Assembly: GCA_963921825.1 (NCBI GenBank)
Contig: OY997595.1
Span: 64,139,879-64,203,878, forward strand
Direction: 5' to 3'
DNA: 64,000 nt
Source of the DNA: Erodium maritimum
Lineage: Eukaryota > Streptophyta > Magnoliopsida > Geraniales > Geraniaceae
Part shown: positions 56,412 to 64,000 of the stretch, piece by piece
Layout of the letters: each line of letters begins with the position of its first letter
Position numbering within the stretch: position 1 is the stretch's first letter
Program-made: the position numbers and the translations under genes
Notes under the pieces: generated by a model
Database searches by the model: none
What the model saw: only the letters and a program-made list of their open reading frames with translations
What the model was told of the DNA's origin: nothing

Positions 56412-57404
56412 TTGGGAGAACTTGTTCGCTTGTTCAAAGAGGTAATTGTGCACATGAAAGTGAAGCTTGTATATGAGAGTGTGTTGGAGGTAACAGAAGT
56501 GGTGTTCGAAACAAAGCCAGAAGAAATAGAGCAAGGGTACCAATTGTTTTTCATGGATGCTGGTAAAATGACTGCACACCGCCCACTGGAGGTAAATTTA
56601 ATCCAATTTGTGTCATGCCCTTCCAAGTTAGCTATGCAAAATTATGAAATGATCGTATGGTCGACGGATATTGGTGTTGCTATGAGTTATTTTGATTTGT
56701 TGTGGGGTGGGGATAGAAGATACTATTTTGGAAAATTGGTTAAGAAGAGGGTTGTTGAATTTAGGACCTACAAAGTTTCACGTGATCATGTTGATGAATT
56801 GTTTAAGTTAAGTGGTTATGGGGATTCCTTCTTGAGTTTAGATCCTAGACGAGATACAGTGCATAAAGAGATAAATGTCAGGTCGAATAGGCTTATTGAT
56901 GTGGTTATTATATACTGCAATTATGAGTTGGATAGGTACTGGGATGAGGAAAGTAATATGGAGTTGAATTATGAGACAATTGTGGTGTGCATGAAACCGG
57001 CAACAAAATACTATACATGTATGGCTGGATTTTGGAGTAGGGTTGGGGTGTCTAATGCAGCTCAAAACTTAGAGAGGAGTGTTCAAGAAAAATGGAATTC
57101 GGGCGTAGCATACCTTCAAGAACATTATTGGTCTTTTAATTTTGAGGAATTGGGGGTTGTAAAATATTCAATAGAAATGGTGATAAGGAAAAATGGTGGT
57201 CATTATAATTGCTGTGAGGATTGTGGTTGGGATGATGTTAGCACAGAAGCTACATATGCGGTAGGGGCATCAACAAAAAAAGGTCTAAGGTATGGTGAAA
57301 CTGAAGCACTTGAATCATTGGGAAACTTTATTCAGTACTTGAGTGATATTGGAGGCCTTACAATGATCAACGATGCTGCTCAGAATTGTGTTTCAAAGTG
57401 CTAG
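56412..57404 (+). CDS. Open frame in pol-less LTR element, family unknown
   Basis: About 330 codons without a stop, opening at the edge of the nested LTR; the true start is probably in the coiled-coil frame upstream. It is acidic and mixed alpha/beta in appearance, with a cysteine-rich patch HYNCCEDCGW near residue 275. No aspartic protease, polymerase or integrase motif is present. It looks like real protein sequence rather than chance, with balanced composition and few low-complexity runs. I do not recognise the family; it could be Gag-like or a captured host gene. Confidence 0.45.
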   Translation: MGELVRLFKEVIVHMKVKLVYESVLEVTEVVFETKPEEIEQGYQLFFMDAGKMTAHRPLEVNLIQFVSCPSKLAMQNYEMIVWSTDIGVAMSYFDLLWGGDRRYYFGKLVKKRVVEFRTYKVSRDHVDELFKLSGYGDSFLSLDPRRDTVHKEINVRSNRLIDVVIIYCNYELDRYWDEESNMELNYETIVVCMKPATKYYTCMAGFWSRVGVSNAAQNLERSVQEKWNSGVAYLQEHYWSFNFEELGVVKYSIEMVIRKNGGHYNCCEDCGWDDVSTEATYAVGASTKKGLRYGETEALESLGNFIQYLSDIGGLTMINDAAQNCVSKC

Positions 57405-57422
57405 AACGCTTCGTAGATTGTT

Positions 57423-58046
57423 ATGAAGCACACAAAGCCACGGGGTATAGCTTCATGGAATGATAACCTTGAAGCTTATAGGCCAGCCATGAAAGCTAAT
57501 TATGTGAGTGCTTATGGTGGTACTGTAGCATTAAATACAGAAATTGATGGGGTTCAGACAAAGGGAATCAAGGAGTTCAAAGTCCATGTAGATGGTGAAG
57601 CTCGAATGTTTTATGAGATTGTGGTTGCTCCCTCGTACTCATCAAAAGGAAAGCTTCCACTCAGACAAGTTGGAGGAGGTTCGGTGGTCCAAAATCATGA
57701 TGATCCACTTGTTCATGGCTTACTAGGAGTATGCTCTCCACTCGTTGAAATAGTGAGGAGCTGGATCTTGGAAAGAAAATCAGGAATGGAGCTTGAAATT
57801 CACAAGGTGGGGAATTACATGAAGATCCAATTTGACTCTCTACAGCTCTTGGCAGATTATAGCAGCTCTAGGCAGATTATAGCAGACCTGTATGTGGAGA
57901 AGAAATACGACCGAACACCAAGGATCCAAATTCTGTGGGTGGACATGTTATGTTTTCAAATGAAGAAGGTCTTAAAGCCAGTAAGGAGAAGGGACGTCCA
58001 AAATTCAAAAATGATGACTAGCGGGCGGTTACTCAAGGAAGGGTAG
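57423..58046 (+). CDS. Second open frame in pol-less LTR element, family unknown
   Basis: 207 codons starting ATG AAG CAC shortly after the stop of the preceding frame. Its first part (WNDNLEAYRPAMKA ... SSKGKLPLRQVGGG) is repeated in diverged form at 58385-58620 (WDDIFKAYWLVLKA ... KRKLSLKQDGGD). A GCAGCTCTAGGCAGATTATA unit is tandemly duplicated near 57850-57885. No family recognised. Confidence 0.4.
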   Translation: MKHTKPRGIASWNDNLEAYRPAMKANYVSAYGGTVALNTEIDGVQTKGIKEFKVHVDGEARMFYEIVVAPSYSSKGKLPLRQVGGGSVVQNHDDPLVHGLLGVCSPLVEIVRSWILERKSGMELEIHKVGNYMKIQFDSLQLLADYSSSRQIIADLYVEKKYDRTPRIQILWVDMLCFQMKKVLKPVRRRDVQNSKMMTSGRLLKEG

Positions 58047-58059
58047 AGTTACTAAAGGT

Positions 58060-58300
58060 GTTGTTTTAAATTATGAGGAGCTCGGAAAGAATGTCCTTGC
58101 TCATGAGGCGTTTGTACTCTGTATGATTTCTCAAGAGAGTGTATCTGGGCCAAAAAATGGAGAGCGGTATGGGACTTCCTTGGTTGAAGAGGAATGGGGG
58201 GCTGATGAGATCTCTAGTGTTTCAGATCAAGAGGTGCTGCTAGAGGTATATGTTAACTTAGAGATGATCAGAAGTTTGTTAATTTATTAGAACATTATGA
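58060..58300 (+). other. Short coding-like stretch between the unknown frames
   Basis: In one frame it reads GRVTKGVVLNYEELGKNVLA and continues to about 58285 before a stop. This is a plausible continuation of the preceding frame after a frameshift near 58030. Function unknown. Confidence 0.3.
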
Positions 58301-58445
58301 TAAATCAGTCAAAGAGGAAATAGGGTATGCATGCTGGAAGCAGACTGAGGGAGAGTTCAAGAACCATACAGGTGATGTTGTGAAGAACACAAACTCATAG
58401 GGAGCAGCTTCATGGGATGATATCTTTAAAGCCTATTGGTTAGTC

Positions 58446-59107
58446 TTGAAAGCTGATCCCGTGAATATGGTTGTTTTCTCCTACTCATCAAAAGGGCTTG
58501 AGATTTTCTGTGGTAAATCAAAAATTCCAAGGATCTTTAAAGCAAGCAGGAACGAGAAAAGGAAACTTTCACTCAAACAAGATGGAGGAGATGGGTTAGT
58601 TCAAGATTTTGCTAATCTGACTCTACATGATACCAATATTAATGTAGTGTCTGAGAAAACTCCACAAGAAAATGGTACAAGCATAATGTTTGGGTGTATA
58701 TGTTTCTCCACTCCTGAAGAAGCAAAGAACACTCTAAAGCTTGATGGAATGGTACCACGAGATAAACATTTGTATGTGGTAAAGGCTCAACCTGAAGATC
58801 ATTGCAAGGGATTGCAGAAAAGCTTGCCACTGTGCCCATCCAAGCCATATTCATCTTTTCACCATGGTTTCTGGCCATTTAGTATCAGTGCTCTTCTAAT
58901 CTTCCAACCACATCTTTTGCTTTGGCTAATTGGGCATCAATCTTGTATAACAAGTAAAGCAAGACAATATCACAGTGGTGGGGTACAAAGCTTGCTACAA
59001 GCAACGAATGCAACTCAAGGTATGAAGGAGTCTGATACTGATACTGATTGTGTCTCTAGTAGATATAAAGAAGACTTGAGGACAAGTCTTGTTGAAGAGG
59101 AAGACAT
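58446..59107 (+). pseudogene. Third frame, with fragment resembling RRM4 of poly(A)-binding protein
   Basis: The open frame begins with a diverged repeat of the 57423 frame. It then contains, at about 58668-58830, CICFSTPEEAKNTLKLDGMV followed by LYVVKAQPED and GLQ. In poly(A)-binding proteins RRM4 carries GFV(A/C)FSTPEEA, a glycine-containing loop, then LYVA.AQ(R)KE(D/E) and LQ in the same order and spacing, which makes the match credible. The upstream half of the RRM (RNP2 side) is not recognisable. The frame runs on into the 3' LTR. It is probably a captured host-gene fragment that has decayed; mRNA-binding activity is not implied. Confidence 0.55.
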
Positions 59108-59549
59108 TGTCAGGGTCACAGAAACTAATGGAACCGAGCATTGTATTCATGGGCTTAAGTGTCAAAGCCCATCTGAAGAGGAAGAGCCCAATAAGAACCA
59201 CATCATCATTTTGAAGAAGAGAACACGATGTCTTCGTGTGAAGGGTCAGACTGGTACATCAGCTCGTGAATTGCAGAAGATGGAGAGCTACAGGAGGACA
59301 ACTCAGCAGGAGGAAGGACCACAAACATCTCTAATTTATATACTCGTTTGTAAGTGCTTTTAGGGTTAGCTAAGATTGTAGAGAGAAACGCCTTGGAGCA
59401 AGGCGGCTCAGAGCTTGGAGCAAGCCTGGGTTCGATCTGTAATTGATGCCTACAGTTTCTATTTCGTAACAGTAAATCTAGTTCATTTCAGTTTAGTTGT
59501 TCTTGTGTGTTATTACTGAAGTTGGGTTTAATTATTCTGGGTTCAAATA
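59108..59549 (+). repeat. 3' LTR of the pol-less element, truncated
   Basis: Starts TGTCAGGGTCAC and follows the 5' LTR to TTCAAAT, then passes directly into the dispersed repeat. The last 15 or so bases, including CCTGACA, are missing. Confidence 0.78.
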
Positions 59550-60404
59550 GATTTGTGCGTCAAGGTCAATATTCCCTGAGATGGGGTTGTCGTCGGCTTC
59601 TGGCCTCGTGCAGATCTACTCTCCAACCTCGCCTCGCGCCTCCGGCCTCCGAACTACTTTCTCAAACCTAGTTAGAGATGGTTGTCGTCTAAAATATAAA
59701 CATTTAATCGATTTCAGACCCAAAGTTATAACCTAGAAATCTGTACTTTATGTCATGGTCATCCTGTACTTCATCCGATTTTAGGGTTTTGTGTAGGATT
59801 TCCTTTTTTGGTGAATCTGAAATGAGTAGTGAAACCATGATATGATTTTTTTTTACAGATTTCGTGTATTCATGTTCTTTGAATTTATGTTCTTGAATTG
59901 TTAAATTTGTTCTTCAAAATCGGGGATAGAGGAAAAGTTCAATACGAACTCGGTGGAGTTGGATTCACTTATTTTATTTTTTTTAAAAATCAATTTTGAT
60001 AAAAATGTGAAATAATTTATTTACTTAAAAAAATAGAAAAGCATTAGTTGTATAATAAATTCAAATACAAATATTTTTTAATATATAAATTATTGAAATA
60101 AAAAAGGAATTAAGTATAAAAATTATAGAAAAGTTAAAAAAATCTTTAAATATATCAATTATTAAAATTTTATTGATGTTGCGTTGGTGTTTGCACGTCA
60201 TTTTTACCTTAACGTTAGACTGTCTTTGTTGAGCAATCAAGTATTATAAATTATAGTACTTAGATTGTGTGTGGTTGTTGTTTTAGGTTCTCTTACACGT
60301 TTTGTACGTTTGGGTGCACAATTTATAAATATTTAATTTTCAATTATGTACAACACTTAGCCAACGAAAATTACATTTCCTCGGCGATGAACACGATCCA
60401 TAAT

Positions 60405-60490
60405 TTCAAATCCTCGGTGTTGAAAAACGATTTTTCAACATCGAGGACTTAAGAACCTCGATGTTGAAGATACATCACCGAGGATCTCAA
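60405..60490. repeat. Cluster of CCTCG(A/G)TGTTGAA motifs in both orientations
   Basis: At least four copies, two forming a palindrome (GTTGAAAAACGATTTTTCAAC), with a related CCGTCGATGTT near 60543. Subterminal arrays like this occur in CACTA elements. Confidence 0.5.
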
Positions 60491-60774
60491 TTTTCATAGG
60501 TGAAGAAAATACTAGTCTGACATCTTAGGAAGAGCGTAATTTCCGTCGATGTTAAAAAAATGGGTTATTTTCACCTCAATACCCTAACTTTCATTTGTGG
60601 CACCTCAATACCGTAGAATGCCATTTTTTTTCACTTTCATACCCGCCGTTAGTTTTCCATCCATTTTTGGATGGAAAATGGTCATGTGCTTCGCACATTA
60701 CTCTATTTTTATGAAAATGACAAATATACCCTTTGTTCTAATAAAACCCTAAATTTCCTTTATCCATTTTCATT

Positions 60775-61110
60775 TTCTCTTCCCTTCCTCTTCTCCGGCG
60801 CACACCAGCTCCGCTTCTCCATGGCCAAGGCAGCCGCACGAACCAGCAAGCCATCGGAGCTTGACCTCGAGGCCAAGATTCCAGAGGAGAAGAAGAATCT
60901 CGGGGAGGACAGACCGGGGCGAGGTCGGCGAAGCAGGAGGAGGCCAAACCGAGACCCCATTCCTTGAGCAGCTTGTCCACAACATCCTGGATGGGTTCTT
61001 CTCCAGCGAGCTCTACAAATCATCACCCCGCCGCTGCCGAGAACATGGTGCATAGTCGTTGGTGTTGAGGAAGAGGGAGGCGAGGTCTTTGAAGTGATTT
61101 TGGGACCAGA
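60775..61110 (+). pseudogene. Captured GC-rich gene fragment in the Pack-MULE
   Basis: An open frame from an ATG near 60821 reads MAKAAARTSKPSELDLEA and then a Lys/Arg-rich stretch. Another frame reads TPFLEQLVHNILDGFFSSEL. I cannot place the source gene. No complete gene is present. Confidence 0.35.
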
Positions 61111-61384
61111 TCTGGTTCTATTTTTGGGGGGGAGAATGGGGCAGAATTCGATCTGATTTGCTTACTTAATCGATGGAAGGATTGAGCTGATTTGGATGTG
61201 ATGCATGTAGTAATTTGGGTTTGATTTTTTCTGATTTGTAAATTAGTTTCCGAAATTGATTTTGGTCGTGAAAATGGTTTGGGGCTTTCTGAAATTGCTG
61301 CTGTAAATTAGTTTATGAAGTTTGTGTTGTGATTTTGGAAGATAGTGAAGATGCCCACATAACAAAAATAATAAAAGTAATAAT

Positions 61385-61800
61385 AAAGAATTAAAAAATA
61401 GAAAAGTATAAAATATTTTTTTTTGAAATATAATTAAATTAAAATCTGATTATAAGACTGAAAAAATTAATGATACTAAATAAAATATGATTTTTAAAAA
61501 TAAAATATGATTTTTAAAAGTAAAAACTGATTTTGTAAAACAAAACTGATTTTTATAAAGTAAAAAATGATTTTTTAAAATAAAAACTGATTTTTTTAAT
61601 AAAAAACAAAATTTTAAAAATAAAAACTGATTTTACAAAAATAATTTATTTTTATAAAATAAAATATGATTTATAAAAATAAAATATGTTTTTTTAAATA
61701 AAATCTGATTTTAAAAAATATATATTTTTTGAAATAAAAAGTGATTTGAAAGAAATAAAAACTGATTTTTTTAAATAAAAAACAGATTTTATAAAACAAT
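61385..61800. repeat. AT-rich degenerate tandem array
   Basis: Repeats of TAAAA(A/T)CTGATTTT-like units every 25-35 bases. Confidence 0.7.
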
Positions 61801-62103
61801 GGCATATTTTTGGAAATTAGATTGTTGGTGAAGAGTATTATGGACTTTTTAAGTGTTTTGGATGGAAAATGGATGAAAAATTGACTAAAGTGAAAAAAAA
61901 ATGTATTATAGGGTATTGAGGTGCCACAAAAAAAGTTACGGTATTGGGATGAAAATAAGTATTTTTTAGGGTATTGAGGTGAAAATTGCCCTAAAAAATT
62001 GAGCCATTCAAAGCTAAGAAAACTTGGTCGACGTTTTGATCATAGGTAGATTTCCTGGCCGAAGATCATTGTAACCTTGACGACATTCTCTGACCATCGG
62101 CTA

Positions 62104-62122
62104 AATAGCTTTCTGTTGTGGT
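62104..62122. other. Possible CACTA-element terminus
   Basis: CTTTCTGTTGTGGTG, reverse complement CACCACAACAGAAAG, is one base from the common CACTACAACAGAAA terminus of plant CACTA elements. It lies beyond the Pack-MULE and the CCTCGATGTTGAA cluster. The opposite end was not found. Confidence 0.3.
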
Positions 62123-62223
62123 GTACATCAGTAGAGGTCGTGAGTAAGGGCATGAATGTCACACGTAGGACTACTTCTGCGAACAACCGATGTAGATTCA
62201 GCTTCAATTCCTTCATTGTTTTC

Positions 62224-62368
62224 TGTTAGAGATAGATTTATCAAGAGTTTGAATTCATTCAAATCTCTTAAGATATATTCTCTTGTATTTTTGAAGTGTT
62301 TTATCTCATCTGTAATCTTGTACATATACAACTGATTAATGAAATATACACTCATGGTTTAAATTCCA
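62224..62368 (+). repeat. 5' LTR of a second copia element
   Basis: Starts TGTTAGAGATAG and ends AAATTCCA. The primer-binding site TGGTATCAGAGCA follows three bases later (62372). About 145 bp, a short LTR; the right LTR is outside the window. Confidence 0.75.
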
Positions 62369-62563
62369 AAATGGTATCAGAGCAATACCTAGACTAAAAC
62401 TCTCACGTTTCCGCCTCTTTCTTCTTTTATTCCATTTTTTATTTCGTTGTTTCTCCTCCACAGACGCACAGTTCGTGGCTTTCTTCTCCACGGACGTACA
62501 GGTTCGTCCCTTCACACCAGCAAGCAGGTCTCTCATCTCCACCAGCAAGCAGGTTCTCTTCTC

Positions 62564-64000
62564 ATGGCTGATTCACGGCTCTACCCAGCTCTTGCAGTAT
62601 CCAACATACGGGGCTCGATTACGATCACGTTGGAGATGGACAAGGGCCACTATTCCTCTTGGTCCGAACTTTTTAAGATACATTGCCGGGTGTATCGCGT
62701 TCTCCATCACATCCTCCCGGAAACGGTATCGGATCTGGCTGCTACTCCCTCTTTGCCGGTCATATCATCCACTTCATCCGGCACATCTACTGAAACTACG
62801 GGAACAGATGCTCCAGCCACAGCCACGCCACCCACGGCTCCACCGGCTGCTCAACCTGCTGCTACTTCCGATTCAGGCGCTCCGGCCGATATCTGGGATC
62901 GTCTCGATGAGACGGTCCTTCAGTGGATTTATGGTACGATATCCAATGACCTTCTTCAAACTATTATCGCTCCTGATAATACTGTTGCACAAGCCTGGAA
63001 CTCCCTCCGGCTAATTTTCCAGGATAATAGGCATTCTCGTACTGTGTACCTTGAACATCAATTCTCTGCTGTTAAATTAGACGATTTTACTAATGTTTCC
63101 AGCTTCTGTCAAGAATTAAAAACCATTGCTGATCAATTATGTGATATGGGTGCTCCGGTGTCCAACAACCGTTTAGTTTTACAAATGGTTGCAGGATTGT
63201 CTGATGCTTATGATAACGTGGCAACCCTCATTCAACAGAGTGACTCGCTCCCGTTGTTTTATGAGGCACGTTCCCGACTTGTGTTGGAAGAGACTCGAAA
63301 AATGAAACAAGTTTCCGCTTCATCCTCCAACTCGGCTTTATATGTGCAGTCTCACGGGTCTGCAGCTAAGGATGGACCTGAAAAGGTGCCTTCCCGAGGC
63401 CCCTCTCGGAGTCGTAACAATTCTCGGGGTCGCCAGCCATCCAAAAGTTCTCGAGGCAATTCCAGATCAACTCCTCGGCCTCCTACGCAGAACTGGTCAT
63501 CACCACATCAATTGTGGTCTGGTCCTGTGTCTCCGTGGGCTGGGCCGCAACAATTCTGGAACGGGCCGCAGCAGTGGCCACAGAAATGGGCCGGTCAGCA
63601 GCTGAACTGGGCCAGCACTCCACCTCCATGCCCATATCCCACGCAACCTGGGCAGTGGATCCGTGGGCAGACTCCACCTCAACATAGCTGGACTCGTGGA
63701 CAATCTCCACCTCAGCATGGCATATTGGGCTCCCATCCAGCCACCAATTCGCAGGCCCACTTGGCTGTTCCCACTTATGTGTCCCAAGCTATGGCGAATT
63801 TATCTATGCAGCAGCAACCAGATGGCCAGTGGTACATGGACTCTGGAGCCTCCTCCCATATGACGGCGAATTCAGGTACTCGTAGTTTTTATATTAATTC
63901 AAGTTCATCTCATTCAGTTATTGTGGGAGATGGCAATCATATTCCTATTCACGGTTACGGTCGAGCATCTATTTTTCCTACCCACCCGAATTACACCTTA
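62564..64000 (+). CDS. Copia Gag-protease, partial, intact frame
   Basis: Opens with ATG at 62564 (MADSRLYPALAVSNIRGS) and has no stop to the window end, at least 479 codons. An HYSSWSELFKIHC segment matches the plant copia Gag start. A Thr/Pro/Ala-rich spacer follows, then the UBN2-type helical domain (DRLDETVLQWIYGTI, FCQELKTIADQLCDMG, GLSDAYDN). The tail is unusually rich in Trp, Gln and Pro (QQFWNGPQQWPQKWAG) and holds no CCHC zinc knuckle. The protease motif WYMDSGASSHMT comes next. A missing knuckle is known in some copia lineages; how RNA is packaged here is not clear from sequence. Confidence 0.88.
   Translation, partial: MADSRLYPALAVSNIRGSITITLEMDKGHYSSWSELFKIHCRVYRVLHHILPETVSDLAATPSLPVISSTSSGTSTETTGTDAPATATPPTAPPAAQPAATSDSGAPADIWDRLDETVLQWIYGTISNDLLQTIIAPDNTVAQAWNSLRLIFQDNRHSRTVYLEHQFSAVKLDDFTNVSSFCQELKTIADQLCDMGAPVSNNRLVLQMVAGLSDAYDNVATLIQQSDSLPLFYEARSRLVLEETRKMKQVSASSSNSALYVQSHGSAAKDGPEKVPSRGPSRSRNNSRGRQPSKSSRGNSRSTPRPPTQNWSSPHQLWSGPVSPWAGPQQFWNGPQQWPQKWAGQQLNWASTPPPCPYPTQPGQWIRGQTPPQHSWTRGQSPPQHGILGSHPATNSQAHLAVPTYVSQAMANLSMQQQPDGQWYMDSGASSHMTANSGTRSFYINSSSSHSVIVGDGNHIPIHGYGRASIFPTHPNYTL

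Larger units (their letters stand above)
52675..59549 (+). mobile_element. LTR retrotransposon without recognisable pol (LARD/TR-GAG type), carrying a PABP-like fragment
   Basis: The LTRs at 52675-53130 and 59108-59549 are about 95% identical by eye over the first 190 bases. The intact ends are TGTCAGG (59108) and CCTGACA (53130), a perfect 7-bp inverted pair. TGGTATTAGAGCC at 53132-53144 is a Met-tRNA primer-binding site one base from the LTR. Between the LTRs are a coiled-coil reading frame, a nested 2.75-kb LTR, and several long frames of unknown type. No reverse transcriptase, integrase, protease or RNase H motif was seen in any frame. Without the nested LTR the element is about 4.1 kb. 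Confidence 0.8.
51960..60200 (+). repeat. Dispersed repeat, copy B, interrupted by an LTR element
   Basis: 51960-52674 and 59550-60200 are the two parts matching copy A at 40680-44190. The LTR element occupies the space between. The right part restarts about 70 bp before the point where the left part stops, so a stretch from AGATTTGTGCGTCA to GTGCAGATC is present on both sides. Confidence 0.6.
60562..61991. mobile_element. Pack-MULE-like element with 9-bp target duplication
   Basis: Ends GGGTTATTTTCACCTCAATA and, inverted, GGGCAATTTTCACCTCAATA. The inverted repeats extend about 100 bases with CACCTCAATACC repeated inside each arm. Flanks TAAAAAAAT (60553-60561) and TAAAAAATT (61992-62000) differ at one base. 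The interior has a GC-rich segment (60770-61110) unlike its surroundings, probably captured gene sequence, and an AT-rich array (61385-61800). No transposase. Confidence 0.72.
62224..64000 (+). mobile_element. Second Ty1/copia element, 5' part, open at window end
   Basis: LTR, primer-binding site, a leader of about 180 bp (with duplicated CCAGCAAGCAGGT units near 62517-62553), then an uninterrupted Gag-protease frame that runs off the window. So far unbroken, unlike the copia element at 3560-8593. Confidence 0.85.

Noticed and set aside
62475..63014. 179-codon frame overlapping the start of the second copia element
   Set aside because: It is out of frame with the Gag frame from 62564, which carries the domain motifs and runs unbroken to the window end.

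Overview
The window is nuclear DNA of a flowering plant, most likely a eudicot; I cannot name the species. The evidence is split genes with GT-AG introns, a plastid-type sigma factor, an intronless P-class PPR gene, an ABCG28-type transporter, an NRT2 nitrate transporter, AT-rich intergenic DNA, and plant transposon families (Ty1/copia, Ty3-type LTRs, TRIM, L1-type LINE, MULE, PIF/Harbinger). No rRNA, tRNA or CRISPR array was recognised.

Layout. 1-2480: parts of two transposon-like elements bounded by (TA)n tracts, sharing a terminal inverted repeat of about 60 bp. 2820-3420: relic of a PIF/Harbinger transposase. 3560-8593: a nearly complete copia element on the minus strand with three in-frame stops, inserted at the edge of a 1.8-kb Mutator-like element (8604-10390) that holds a tandem array of about 280 bp per unit. 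10820-18431: a 14-exon ABCG transporter gene (minus). 19500-24169: a LINE with a 15-bp target duplication. 24600-26850: degraded retroposon sequence. 27108-31589: a 9-exon sigma factor gene (plus). 32727-34634: a PPR gene (minus). 36101-39122: a 3-kb solo LTR with 5-bp target duplication. 40680-46058: a nest of repeats (dispersed repeat, copia-type solo LTR, retroposon, TRIM). 46167-49813: an NRT2 gene (minus) whose only intron carries a retroposon with 13-bp target duplications. 51075-62000: MITEs, a second copy of the dispersed repeat, an LTR element without recognisable pol that carries unfamiliar ORFs and a fragment resembling a poly(A)-binding-protein RRM, a nested LTR, and a Pack-MULE-like element. 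62224-64000: the 5' LTR, gag and protease start of a second copia element, open at the window end.

The four host genes are functionally unrelated (cell-surface transport, plastid transcription, organelle RNA processing, nitrate uptake) and form no cluster. The unusual content is in the repeats: the (TA)n-flanked family at the left edge, and the pol-less LTR element at 52675-59549 with its gene fragment and internal duplication. Exon borders of the three split genes were set by hand from splice sites and reading phase, and every phase closes. Transposon borders rest on terminal repeats and target duplications read by eye.
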